Origin: an uncultured Sphingomonadaceae bacterium
GTDB lineage: Bacteria; Pseudomonadota; Alphaproteobacteria; Sphingomonadales; Sphingomonadaceae
DNA: 62,273 bases
Direction: 5' to 3'
NCBI GenBank assembly: GCA_902806235.1
Contig: CADCVW010000054.1
Coordinates: forward strand, 1 to 62,273
This document shows positions 7,872-16,363 of the stretch, piece by piece (position 1 is the stretch's first letter; each line of letters starts with the position of its first letter). A model generated the notes under the pieces. That model saw only the letters and a program-made list of their open reading frames with translations, was not told the DNA's origin and searched no databases. The position numbers and the translations under genes are program-made.

Positions 7872-8824
7872 GAAATAGGAAGGTTGTCGCGGCCGTGGTT
7901 CAGGCGGAGGTCGCCGCCGATGTCGCCGCCTGTCTCGATCTTACGCGTGCCAAAGCGCTGGAAGCCGCAGCCGGCGGAGCCGAGCTCGTTGTGTTTCCCG
8001 AGACCTGGGTTCCGGGCTACCCGGCTTGGCTCGACGTGTGCCGCGACGCCGCTTTGTGGGACCATGGGCCGGTCAAGGCGGTGTTCGCCCGGATCGCCCA
8101 GAACAGCGTCGCCATCCCCGGGCCCGCGCTCGACCATCTCGTGGCGACGGCACGGGAAGCGTCGGCGACGCTGGTGATCGGCCTCAGCGAACGCATCGAC
8201 CGCGGTGCCGGCCGGGGCACGCTGTACAATTCGCTGATCACGCTTTCGCCTGAGGGCAAGCTGCTCAACCACCACCGCAAGCTGATGCCGACCTACACCG
8301 AGCGGCTGATCTGGGGCGCAGGCGACGTGGAAGGGCTCCGCGCGGTCGACACGGCGGTCGGTCGGGTCAGCGCGCTGGTGTGCTGGGAACATTGGATGCC
8401 GCTCGCCCGGCAGGCGCTGCACGAGTCGGGGGAGGACATCCACGTCGCGGTGTGGCCGACGGTGCACAACATGCATCAGGTCGCCAGCCGGCAATATGCG
8501 TTCGAAGGGCGCTGCTTCGTACTCGCCTCCGGAGCCCTGATGCGCGCCTCCGCGCTGCCGCCCGAGCTCGAGGTGCATTCGCAGCGCGTGACGAGTCCCG
8601 AGCATTGGGTGCTGCGCGGCGGCAGCGCGATCATCGGGCCGGACGGCGAGTACTTGGTCGAGCCGGTGTTCGACGAGCCGCACATCCTCATGGCCGAACT
8701 CGACCTCGCCCGCTTGCACGAGGAAAGCATGACGCTGGACGTGAGCGGGCATTACCACCGCCCGGAGCTGTTCGATTTCGGCGTAAAGCGCTCCGGACGC
8801 CGCTTGGCGGGCGAGGGTGAATGA
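7868..8824 (+). CDS. nitrilase (C-N hydrolase family)
   Basis: A 318-residue nitrilase-superfamily enzyme hydrolysing a nitrile to a carboxylic acid and ammonia. The catalytic triad is complete: E45 in VVFPETWVPGYP, K138 in HHRKLMPTYTERLIWG and the nucleophile C172 in LVCWEHWMPLAR. The PTYTERLIWGAGD and CWEHWMPLARQAL signatures match true nitrilases (branch 1) rather than amidases or carbamoylases, and the length fits. Start ATG at 7868 overlaps the preceding stop (ATGA). The downstream serine hydrolase begins at or just after the nitrilase stop. The natural nitrile cannot be read from sequence. Confidence 0.92.
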   Translation: MRNRKVVAAVVQAEVAADVAACLDLTRAKALEAAAGGAELVVFPETWVPGYPAWLDVCRDAALWDHGPVKAVFARIAQNSVAIPGPALDHLVATAREASATLVIGLSERIDRGAGRGTLYNSLITLSPEGKLLNHHRKLMPTYTERLIWGAGDVEGLRAVDTAVGRVSALVCWEHWMPLARQALHESGEDIHVAVWPTVHNMHQVASRQYAFEGRCFVLASGALMRASALPPELEVHSQRVTSPEHWVLRGGSAIIGPDGEYLVEPVFDEPHILMAELDLARLHEESMTLDVSGHYHRPELFDFGVKRSGRRLAGEGE

Positions 8825-8855
8825 GCCCATGCCGGGCTTCTTGTGTAGGGAAGGG

Positions 8856-10247
8856 ATGCAGGTGCGCCGATCGATGTTTACCCTCGCCGCTGCCGCCACG
8901 GCCGTGCTGCCGGCTGTTGCCGTCGCACAGGAAGAAAGGCCGGCCTACGTCCGCGCGCTCGCCGCAGGGTACAAGGCGGGTTTCCTGTGCAGTAACCTGT
9001 TCAACGGGGGCCTAAGCGAAGCGCAGACCGAGGCGGACGATCTCCGGGGCACGTACGAGAACCTGAGCCCGTTGCTCGCCGGGTTGCCCGCGCAGGTGGA
9101 CCGGGAACGGCGCATGGTGTCCGTCACCTACGATCCGGTCATGCCGCCGCGGGTAGCAGTGTGGCGTCCGCTGCTCGGCTGCGCCCAGCTGCCGATCGGC
9201 GCGACGGCGGAAGCAGTCACCACGCTGCCACGGATCAACGCGAAGGCGCCCGATCTGGACGCGAGTGCCTGGCCGATGGGCGATCGCGGGGCCATTGGTC
9301 GCGCTTCCGGCGACCCGCGGGCGCTGGCGGGGACGATCGCTGGAGCGTTCGACCGGCGCAGCTATGGCCAAGGCAGCGAGACCACGGCGGTCCTGGTCGT
9401 CCAGAATGGCCGAATCGTCGCCGAGCGGTACCGGCCCGACCTCGACATGCACTCGTCGCAGCGCACCTGGTCGGTGGGCAAAAGCTTGGCGGCCAGCGTG
9501 ATCGGCGCGGCGGTGCAGCAGCGGCTGATTGACGTGGATGCGCCGGCACCGGTGCCCGAGTGGAAAGCCGTGGGCGACCCGCGCGGGCGCATCACCACCG
9601 ACCAGCTGCTGCGGATGGCGAGCGGTCTCAATAGCGACCACGCGGGGAATCGGACGGACGCGCTCTACTTCGGCGGTGTCGGCGTCGCGCATCAGGCGGC
9701 TGGCTGGCCGCTGGTCGCGCCGCCAGGGACGGCCTTCCGCTACGCCAACAACGACACGGTGCTGACGATCCGCGGTTTGCAGCACGCGCTGGGCGACGGC
9801 GAGCGGTCCTTGCGCTTCCCGTTCGAGGCCTTGCTGTGGAAGGTCGGCATGACCCGCACGGTGCCCGAGACGGACTGGCGCGGCCACTTCGTCATGTCGA
9901 GCCAAGTGTGGACCACGGCCCGCGACCTTGCCCGGCTGGGCCTCCTCCACCTGAACGACGGCCTGTGGAACGGCGAACGAGTGCTGCCGGCAGGCTGGCG
10001 CGATTACGTCAGGCGGCACGGACCCGCGCAGCCGGCGAGCGGCTACGGCTACGGGGCGAGCTGGTGGACGTTTCAGCAGGGCTCGGGCCTGCCGACGGAC
10101 GCCATCGTGGCGCGCGGCAACCGCGGCCAGTACCTAGTGGTCGTGCCGTCTCGCCAGCTGGTGGTGGTGCGGCGCGGGTTCGACGGCAACGGCATGGCGT
10201 TCGATCTCGACGCCTTCACGCGCGACCTGCTGGCCGCACTCGGCTGA
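8856..10247 (+). CDS. periplasmic serine hydrolase, beta-lactamase class C/esterase-like
   Basis: A 463-residue exported hydrolase. MQVRRSMFTLAAAATAVLPA followed by VAVAQ is a typical cleavable signal peptide. The SxxK motif is S206-V-G-K209 (TWSVGKSL) and the second motif is Y296-A-N298; a late GNRGQYL takes the position of the KTG/HxG-like motif. This is the class C beta-lactamase-like/6-aminohexanoate-dimer hydrolase fold, more often an esterase or amide hydrolase than an antibiotic beta-lactamase. Start chosen at ATG 8856 because the signal peptide begins there; an upstream ATG at 8817 would overlap the nitrilase stop and add 13 residues. It ends 12 bp from the convergent PLP-enzyme gene. 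Confidence 0.82.
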   Translation: MQVRRSMFTLAAAATAVLPAVAVAQEERPAYVRALAAGYKAGFLCSNLFNGGLSEAQTEADDLRGTYENLSPLLAGLPAQVDRERRMVSVTYDPVMPPRVAVWRPLLGCAQLPIGATAEAVTTLPRINAKAPDLDASAWPMGDRGAIGRASGDPRALAGTIAGAFDRRSYGQGSETTAVLVVQNGRIVAERYRPDLDMHSSQRTWSVGKSLAASVIGAAVQQRLIDVDAPAPVPEWKAVGDPRGRITTDQLLRMASGLNSDHAGNRTDALYFGGVGVAHQAAGWPLVAPPGTAFRYANNDTVLTIRGLQHALGDGERSLRFPFEALLWKVGMTRTVPETDWRGHFVMSSQVWTTARDLARLGLLHLNDGLWNGERVLPAGWRDYVRRHGPAQPASGYGYGASWWTFQQGSGLPTDAIVARGNRGQYLVVVPSRQLVVVRRGFDGNGMAFDLDAFTRDLLAALG

Positions 10248-10259
10248 GGGCCGACTCCG

Positions 10260-11489
10260 CTAGAGGTCGTTCAAAGCGGTGAGCAACGCGTCGACCTCGT
10301 CAGCCGTCGTGTAATGGCAGAAGCCGACTCGGACGAGGCCGCCGGACGCCTTCAGCCCGAGCCTGGCGACCGCTTCCTGCGCGTAGAAGTTGCCGGACCA
10401 GGCGAAGATGCTCCGGTCCGCGAGGAACGTTGCGACCTCTTTCGGCGCATGGCCTTCGACGGTGAAGGCGAAGGTCGGCACGCGGTCGGTCCCGTCCGGC
10501 GGACCGTAGAGCCGGATCCGCGGCAAGGCTTCGAGCCCCGACAGGTACTGCCGCGTGAGCTCGCGTTCATGCGCGGCGACCGCCGTCATCCCAGCCGAGA
10601 GGCGCTTGCGGCGCTCGCCCTCTTCTCCGCCGAGCGAAGCCAGATGTTCGACTGCGCCAAGCGTTCCGGCCATGCCTTCGAACGAAGGAGTGCCCGTCTC
10701 GAAGCGGACCGCCGGGGGCTGCGTCGGCGACGGCCGCAGCTTGTACGCCTCGACCTCCTCCAGGAGATCGGTCCGTGCCCATAGGACGCCCTGGTGCGGC
10801 CCGAAGAACTTGTACGGCGAACAGGCGAGCAGGTCGCAACCGAGCGCCCGCACGTCGACGGGGAAGTGCGGCACCGACTGAACGGCATCAACGAAGATGA
10901 GGGCGTCGCTGCACGCGCGTACGATGCGGACGACGGCGGCGACATCGTTGATCGTACCGAGCGCGTTGCTCGCGCCGCCGACGGCGACGAGGCGGGTGCG
11001 TTCGCTCAGCAGGCCGGGCAGCCTGTCCAGCGACAACCGCCCGTCGTCAGGGTCGAAGTCGAGCCAGCGGACTGTCAGGCCGAGGTCGCGGGCGAGCAGC
11101 AGCCACGGCGCCACGTTGGCGTCGTGGTCGAGGCGCGTAACCACGATTTCATCGCCCGCGCTCCAGCGACGACCCAGCGCGCGCGACGTCGACAGCGTCA
11201 GCGACGTCATGTTCGGCCCGAAGGCGATCTCGCCCGCTTCGCCGCCCAAGAGGTCGGCCATCGCCTCGTGCGCCGCTCGGCTCAGCGCGTCCGTCGCAAC
11301 CGACGTCGCGAAAGCGCCGCCGCTGTTGGCCGTGCCGCCTTCCATGTGCGCGACCATGCGGCGTATCGCTCGCCCGCAGACCTGCGTTCCGCCAGGCGCG
11401 TCGAGGTAGATGCGCGGGCGGTCGCCGTCGCGGACGTGGAGCGCCGGGAAGTCCGCCCGGATGGTCTCGACGTTGAGGCTCATCGTCAC
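10260..11489 (-). CDS. cysteine desulfurase-like class V PLP aminotransferase
   Basis: A 409-residue enzyme of the aminotransferase class V group annotated 'cysteine desulfurase-like'. The N-terminal IRADFPAL, the substrate-loop YLDAPGGTQV, the aspartate in LIFVDAVQSVPHFPVD and the PLP lysine in CSPYKFFGPHQG are visible. The region TANSGGAFATS is typical of this subgroup, which is distinct from IscS and SufS; its physiological reaction is generally unproven. The start GTG at 11489 overlaps the amidohydrolase stop (GTGA) and has GAGG upstream; ATG at 11483 is an alternative. Coupling to the amidohydrolase suggests a shared catabolic or salvage role. Confidence 0.85.
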   Translation of the reverse strand: MTMSLNVETIRADFPALHVRDGDRPRIYLDAPGGTQVCGRAIRRMVAHMEGGTANSGGAFATSVATDALSRAAHEAMADLLGGEAGEIAFGPNMTSLTLSTSRALGRRWSAGDEIVVTRLDHDANVAPWLLLARDLGLTVRWLDFDPDDGRLSLDRLPGLLSERTRLVAVGGASNALGTINDVAAVVRIVRACSDALIFVDAVQSVPHFPVDVRALGCDLLACSPYKFFGPHQGVLWARTDLLEEVEAYKLRPSPTQPPAVRFETGTPSFEGMAGTLGAVEHLASLGGEEGERRKRLSAGMTAVAAHERELTRQYLSGLEALPRIRLYGPPDGTDRVPTFAFTVEGHAPKEVATFLADRSIFAWSGNFYAQEAVARLGLKASGGLVRVGFCHYTTADEVDALLTALNDL

Positions 11490-12742
11490 GGTCGCCTCAC
11501 CACCACCCCGTTCTTCATCACCAGCCTGACCGCGCGCACCGCCTCGATCCTACGGCTCGGATCGCCGTCCACCGCCACCAGATCGGCGAGCATCCCAGGC
11601 TTGATGGCGCCCAACCGGTCGCCGAGCTTGAAAATGCGCGCGTTGCCCGACGTGGCGGCGACGAGCACGTGCGCGGGGGGCATGCCTGCGGCCGTCATCA
11701 GCTCCATCTCGCGCGCGTTGCTGCCGTGCGCGAACACGCCCGAATCCCCGCCTACGCACATCGCTACCCCCGCCCCGCGGGCCGCCGCAAAGCTGCGCCG
11801 CGCAGCGAGCACCGCCGGCGGCGGCGGGTCGCTGCCGTTCCAGCCGCGGTAGCGCGAGGTCGCGTCGCTGGCGGCGAGCGTCGGGCAGAAGGCCACGCCT
11901 CGCGCCCGCATCAGCGCGAACACCTCCGAAGTGCCGCCGGTGCCGTGCTCGATCGTGTCCGCGCCCCCGAGCGTCGCGCGGCGCATGCCCTCGGGCGTGC
12001 TGGCGTGAACGGCGACGGTTCGGCCCGCGGAACGCGCCGCTTCTACCGCCGCGCGCAGCTCGTCGAGGCTGAAGGTCGGTCGGCTCTCTTCGCCCGCGTT
12101 CCAGCGGTAGTCGGCGTAGAGTTTGACCACGTCGGCACCGCGTCCGATCTGCCGGCGCACGGCGCGGACCAGCTCGGGACCATCGGCTTCTTCCGCACCC
12201 TGCGGCACAACGACATCCGCCTCGAAACCTTTGGGTCCGTAGCTCCCGGTCGCCACCAGCGCGCGCGTCGCGACCAGCATGCGGGGGCCGGGAATAATCC
12301 CTTGCTCAATCGCCTGCTTCAGCCCGACGTCCGCATAACCGGCGCCTTCGGTGCCCAAATCACGTACCGTGGTGAACCCGGCCATCAGCGTCTCGCGCGC
12401 GGCCACCGTCGCACGGGCGGTGCGCAGCGCGAGCGGTTCGTGCAGCACCTGGTCGTCCCAGCTCGCCTCGTCGTAGGGGTGGAGAAACAGGTGCGAATGA
12501 CCTTCGATGAGGCCCGGAAGCAGCGTGGTGCCCGGAAGATCAACGACCGTCGCGCCAGCAGGCGCCGCTATGCCCGCGCCCGCCGCCGCGATCTTGTCGC
12601 CGCGCACGAGCACCGACCAGCCTTCATGCGGGACCGGATCGATCCCATCGAACACGCGAGCGGGTCGCAGCAGGATGACTGGCTCGGCCGCAGACGCCGG
12701 GGCCGCAAGGAACAGCGTTAGCAGCATCAGCAGGTATCGCAT
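11486..12742 (-). CDS. secreted amidohydrolase (imidazolonepropionase-like family)
   Basis: A 418-residue metal-dependent amidohydrolase with signal peptide MRYLLMLLTLFLAAPASA. The metal-site motif is GLIEGHSHLFLHP; further conserved parts are the carboxylated-lysine region DVVKLYADY, VAVHASTPEGMRRA, DTIEHGTG and the late GGDSGVFAHGSN. The C-terminal LGAIKPGMLADLVAVDGDP closes the small beta domain. Such exported enzymes act on peptides, prolidase-type substrates or other amides. Start at ATG 12742 is supported by GAGGAG upstream and by the signal peptide. It is divergent to the penicillin-acylase gene with only 53 bp between starts, so the promoters must overlap. Confidence 0.88.
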   Translation of the reverse strand: MRYLLMLLTLFLAAPASAAEPVILLRPARVFDGIDPVPHEGWSVLVRGDKIAAAGAGIAAPAGATVVDLPGTTLLPGLIEGHSHLFLHPYDEASWDDQVLHEPLALRTARATVAARETLMAGFTTVRDLGTEGAGYADVGLKQAIEQGIIPGPRMLVATRALVATGSYGPKGFEADVVVPQGAEEADGPELVRAVRRQIGRGADVVKLYADYRWNAGEESRPTFSLDELRAAVEAARSAGRTVAVHASTPEGMRRATLGGADTIEHGTGGTSEVFALMRARGVAFCPTLAASDATSRYRGWNGSDPPPPAVLAARRSFAAARGAGVAMCVGGDSGVFAHGSNAREMELMTAAGMPPAHVLVAATSGNARIFKLGDRLGAIKPGMLADLVAVDGDPSRRIEAVRAVRLVMKNGVVVRRP

Positions 12743-12795
12743 CGGGACTCCTCGCGCGGGTTGCGACAGCGCTACTCCGCCCGTAGCCTTCCTGC

Positions 12796-14994
12796 ATGGC
12801 CATCTCAAACCCGCGTCGGCTCCGAACCGCAGCGCTGCTCGGCTCGCTGGCTGCGCTGCTGCTGTCGGCGGTCCCGGCGTCCGCAGCGACACCCTCGGAA
12901 CTCGCTCGGTGGCAGCGGCAAGCGCAGCGCGTCACCATCCTGCGCGACGATTGGGGGATCGCGCATGTGCGGGGGCGCAGCGACGCCGACGCGGTATTCG
13001 GGATGATCTACGCGCAGGCCGAGGACGACTTCAACCGCATCGAGGTCAACTACCTCAACGCGCTCGGCCGGCTCGCCGAAGCCGAAGGCGAGAAGGCGAT
13101 CTGGTCGGACCTGCGGCAAAGATTGTTTGTCGATCCGGTCGATCTTCGGGCGAAGTATGAAGGTAGCCCGGCTTGGCTGAAGGCGCTGATGATAGCCTGG
13201 GCCGACGGGCTCAACTTCTACCTCGCCGGGCATTCGGAGAAGCGCCCGCGCATCCTTACCCGCTTCGAACCCTGGATGGCGCTCGCCTTCAGCGAAGGCA
13301 GCATCGGCGGGGATGTCGAGCGAGTATCGCTGGCCGAACTCGAAGCCTTCTACACGGACCGTAGAACGGTCTTTCGGGAGGACGGCCGCTTCGTCGAGCC
13401 GAAAGGCTCCAACGGGTTCGCCATCGCGCCGTCCAACACTGCGGGCGGCAAGGCGCTGCTGCTGATCAATCCGCATACCTCCTTCTTCTTCCGGTCCGAA
13501 CAGCAGGTAACGAGCGACCAAGGCCTCAACGCCTACGGCGCGGCGACCTGGGGACAGTTCTTCATCTACCAAGGGTTCAACGAGCGGGCGGGCTGGATGC
13601 ACACGTCCAGCGGCGTCGACAACGTGGACGAGTTCGCGGAAACGGTCGTGCGCCGGGGCGGTCGGCTTACCTACCGCTACGGGCGCGAGGAGCGGCCGGT
13701 AGCGCAAAGGACGGTCGCCCTAAGCTACCGCACGCCCGCCGGTACGATGGCGACGCGGCGCTTCACGACCTACCGCACGCACCACGGCCCGATCGTGCGA
13801 GCGGCGGACGGCAAATGGATCAGCATCGCGCTGATGCAGAAGCCGGTGGAGGCGCTCGAGCAATCGTTCCTGCGGACCAAGGCGACCGACCACGCCTCGT
13901 TCGTGCAGGTGGCGGGCCGCCGAGCCAATTCGTCCAACAATACGATCTTCGCCAGCGCGAAGGGAGAGATCGCCTATCTTCACCCGCAATTCGTGCCCCG
14001 GCGCGATGACCGCTTCGACTACACCAAGCCCGTCGACGGCAGCGATCCGGCGACGGACTGGCGGGGGCTGCACGAGCTTTCCGAGCTGCCCCGCCTCCTC
14101 AACCCCGCAAACGGCTGGATCGCCAACACCAACAATGCGCCTTGGTCAGCCGCAGGAGCCTACAGCCCGATCAAGGAGCGATTCCCGCGCTACATGGACA
14201 CGGCCGGCGAGAACCCGCGCGGGATACACGCGACGCTGGTGCTCAAGGACCGGCGCGACTTTACCCTGCCCCGGCTTATCGCCGCGGCGTACGATCCGTA
14301 TCTTCCTGCATTCGCGACGCTGATGCCGACCCTCCTAGACGCGCACGCGCGCTTTCCCGCGCGTGATCCTTTGAAGGCGAAACTGACGCCCCAAATCGCG
14401 GCATTGCGCCAGTGGAACTACCGCTGGTCGGTTACCTCTGTGCCTACGTCGCTCGCGGTGTTCTGGGGCGAGGCGCTTTGGAAACAAGCCGCGGCTCCGG
14501 CCAAGGCTGAGGGTATCACGGTCTACGACTATATGGCGAACCGGACGAGCGACGCGCAGAAGCTGCAGGCGCTGTCCGACGCGACCGACCGGCTCGCGCG
14601 CGATTTCGGAACTTGGCGAACGCCCTGGGGCGAGATCAACCGCTTCCAGCGACTGACCGGGGACATCGTCCAGCCGTTCAGCGACACGAAGCCAAGCATC
14701 CCCGTGCCCTTTACCTCGGCGCAGTGGGGCTCACTTGCTTCGTTCGGCGCCCGCACTCAACCGGGTACCAAGCGCTACTACGGAACGAGCGGCAACAGCT
14801 TTGTCGCCGCGGTCGAGTTCGGGAAGACCGTGCAAGCACGCGCCGTTACCGCCGGTGGGGAAAGCGGAGATCCCGCTTCGCCCCACTTCAACGACCAAGC
14901 CGCGCGCTACGCGGCGGGAGACCTGAGGCCGGTGTACTTTTACCCGGACCAGCTTCGTGGTCATACGGAGCGAAGCTACCGGCCTGGCTCGTGA
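12796..14994 (+). CDS. penicillin acylase family (S45) N-terminal-nucleophile hydrolase
   Basis: A 732-residue precursor with signal peptide (RLRTAALLGSLAALLLS, then AVPASA). An autocatalytic processing site is visible at PKG|S205-NGFAIAPS: S205 becomes the N-terminal nucleophile of the large chain, separated from the small chain by a linker. The large chain carries INPHTSFFFRSEQQ, the RTHHGPIVR segment and NSSNNTIFASAKGEIAYL. Architecture and length match secreted penicillin/acyl-homoserine-lactone acylases; in Gram-negatives many cleave N-acyl amides such as AHLs, but aculeacin- or cephalosporin-type acylation is equally possible. The gene is divergent to the amidohydrolase and ends before a gap containing a dispersed repeat. 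Confidence 0.88.
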   Translation: MAISNPRRLRTAALLGSLAALLLSAVPASAATPSELARWQRQAQRVTILRDDWGIAHVRGRSDADAVFGMIYAQAEDDFNRIEVNYLNALGRLAEAEGEKAIWSDLRQRLFVDPVDLRAKYEGSPAWLKALMIAWADGLNFYLAGHSEKRPRILTRFEPWMALAFSEGSIGGDVERVSLAELEAFYTDRRTVFREDGRFVEPKGSNGFAIAPSNTAGGKALLLINPHTSFFFRSEQQVTSDQGLNAYGAATWGQFFIYQGFNERAGWMHTSSGVDNVDEFAETVVRRGGRLTYRYGREERPVAQRTVALSYRTPAGTMATRRFTTYRTHHGPIVRAADGKWISIALMQKPVEALEQSFLRTKATDHASFVQVAGRRANSSNNTIFASAKGEIAYLHPQFVPRRDDRFDYTKPVDGSDPATDWRGLHELSELPRLLNPANGWIANTNNAPWSAAGAYSPIKERFPRYMDTAGENPRGIHATLVLKDRRDFTLPRLIAAAYDPYLPAFATLMPTLLDAHARFPARDPLKAKLTPQIAALRQWNYRWSVTSVPTSLAVFWGEALWKQAAAPAKAEGITVYDYMANRTSDAQKLQALSDATDRLARDFGTWRTPWGEINRFQRLTGDIVQPFSDTKPSIPVPFTSAQWGSLASFGARTQPGTKRYYGTSGNSFVAAVEFGKTVQARAVTAGGESGDPASPHFNDQAARYAAGDLRPVYFYPDQLRGHTERSYRPGS

Positions 14995-15380
14995 AGCCAT
15001 TGCGTCCAGATCCGATACGCGCGAGCTTGGCGCTGCGCTTGCGAGCGATGCGCTGGCGGCCGGAGGCGCTTCCGCAGCAACGCATCTTCCATCGCGAAAG
15101 TTACGTCAGATAAGACCCATACTCGGACACTGGAGCTCGCTTCGCCGGTCCCCAGAACCCGACGCTTGTTTATCTGGGGCTGATGGCTTGAAATGGCCGA
15201 GACCAGACCATCCGCTTTTTGACTAAACAACATAGAAGCGGCCGCATGATGCCTTCAAAAAAGCCGCCGAGGCCAAAGCCCAGCGTCTCCGCCTCCCAGC
15301 GCAGCCCGCGCTCGCTCGACCCATCTATGGCGCGCTTCCTCCCCCGCCCAAGAGGGCGCGCGGCCCGGGTTCCTAGGATG
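14995..15380. other. convergent intergenic region carrying a dispersed repeat
   Basis: About 385 bp between convergent penicillin-acylase and desaturase genes. No coding region is supported. It holds the second copy of the roughly 105-bp repeat at 15113-15217. No clear rho-independent terminator was recognised. Confidence 0.55.
15113..15217. repeat. dispersed ~105-bp intergenic repeat, copy 2
   Basis: Partner of 7242-7346, in the same orientation and alignable without a gap. Here the hairpin arms read CTGGAG near 15130 and CCCCAG near 15150 around the conserved CGCTTCGC; several arm positions differ from copy 1 while pairing is partly kept (CTGG/CCAG versus CAGGGA/TCCCTG). It lies between two convergent genes, so a terminator-like role is possible here but not at copy 1. 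Confidence 0.6.
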
Positions 15381-16313
15381 TCAGGCGGCGACCTTGCCCG
15401 CCGCGGCGCGCAGCACGGCGGCGTAGCCGGGCCCGACCTCCAGCCGCGGGCCGACCTCGCCCGCCATCAACAGGCGGTGGAGGCGGCGGAGGCGGTAGCA
15501 GGGGATGTGGACGAGCAGATGGTGCTCGGCGTGGTAGTTGACAAAATAAGGGGCGAAGAAAGCGCGGGCGAGCGGGCCGGCGCGGGTGGTGCGGGCGATC
15601 CGCCACGGGTCGCCGGCCGGCAGCACCGCGTGCTCGGCGATGTTGCGGACGCGGGTGACGAGTTGCTGCCAGGTGAGCAGCGGGAGAACCCAGAGCAACG
15701 GGTAGAGCCACCAATGGCCCAGCGCCGCGAGCCCGGCGAACAGGGCGGCGTTGACGCCGAGCTGCGGCCCGAGCGCGCGGCCGAAGCGGGCGGCGCGCTC
15801 GCGCGGGGGCAGCCCGGGCGGTCCCCAGGCGGCGGCGAGCTGGGTGCGGCGCTGCTTCAACCCCGTCCGCCCCGTCAGGTCGCGGATCACCTTGCGGCGT
15901 AGGCTCGCGCGACTCGTGGGGAAGGGCGCAGAGAGCACCAAGTCCGGGTCGCCCGGCCCTTGAGTGTGGCGGTGGTGAGTAAGGTGGTAATCGCGATAGG
16001 CGAGCGTTTCGGCGAGCACGGGATAGGCGCACAGCCACTGGCTGAGCCGCAGGTTGAACCGCCCGCTCCGCGCGAGCCCGCCGTGCGCCCCTTCGTGCAT
16101 CAGCACGGCGAGGCCGAGCTGGCGCGAGCCGATCACGGCGACCGCCAGGAGCACCGTGAGGAGGTTCGGCGCCCAAGCGACCAGCGCCATTGCCCCGGCG
16201 ATCACCGCCCAGCAATGAGCGATCAGGCCGACGCCCCACCACGTCGAGCGCTCGCGCAGGGAGCGCAGCTGGTCGCGGGTCAGGTAGGCATGAACGTCGG
16301 CGCGCTGCTGCAT
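15381..16313 (-). CDS. membrane fatty acid desaturase
   Basis: A 310-residue integral membrane di-iron oxygenase. The three histidine boxes are present: HEGAH in AVLMHEGAHGGL, HLTHHRHTQGPGDPD, and HAEHH in FVNYHAEHHLLVHIPCY. Hydrophobic pairs occur at about residues 30-65 and 165-205. This is the general fatty acid desaturase superfamily, which in bacteria also includes carotenoid ketolase- and sphingolipid-type hydroxylases, so the acyl substrate is open. Start at ATG 16313 (MQQRADVHAYLT) has GGAGGAG eight bases upstream; the longer upstream frame runs into the GTPase gene and is not credible. It follows the DUF3482 gene by 50 bp in the same direction and may be co-transcribed. Confidence 0.85.
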   Translation of the reverse strand: MQQRADVHAYLTRDQLRSLRERSTWWGVGLIAHCWAVIAGAMALVAWAPNLLTVLLAVAVIGSRQLGLAVLMHEGAHGGLARSGRFNLRLSQWLCAYPVLAETLAYRDYHLTHHRHTQGPGDPDLVLSAPFPTSRASLRRKVIRDLTGRTGLKQRRTQLAAAWGPPGLPPRERAARFGRALGPQLGVNAALFAGLAALGHWWLYPLLWVLPLLTWQQLVTRVRNIAEHAVLPAGDPWRIARTTRAGPLARAFFAPYFVNYHAEHHLLVHIPCYRLRRLHRLLMAGEVGPRLEVGPGYAAVLRAAAGKVAA

Positions 16314-16363
16314 GGCGGGGCTCCTCCGCCTCACCATTGTCGCGGGAGGCCCGGAGCGCAAGT

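Noticed and set aside
15219-15902. Plus-strand frame overlapping the desaturase gene
   Set aside because: It is antisense to the three histidine boxes of the desaturase and has no motif of its own.
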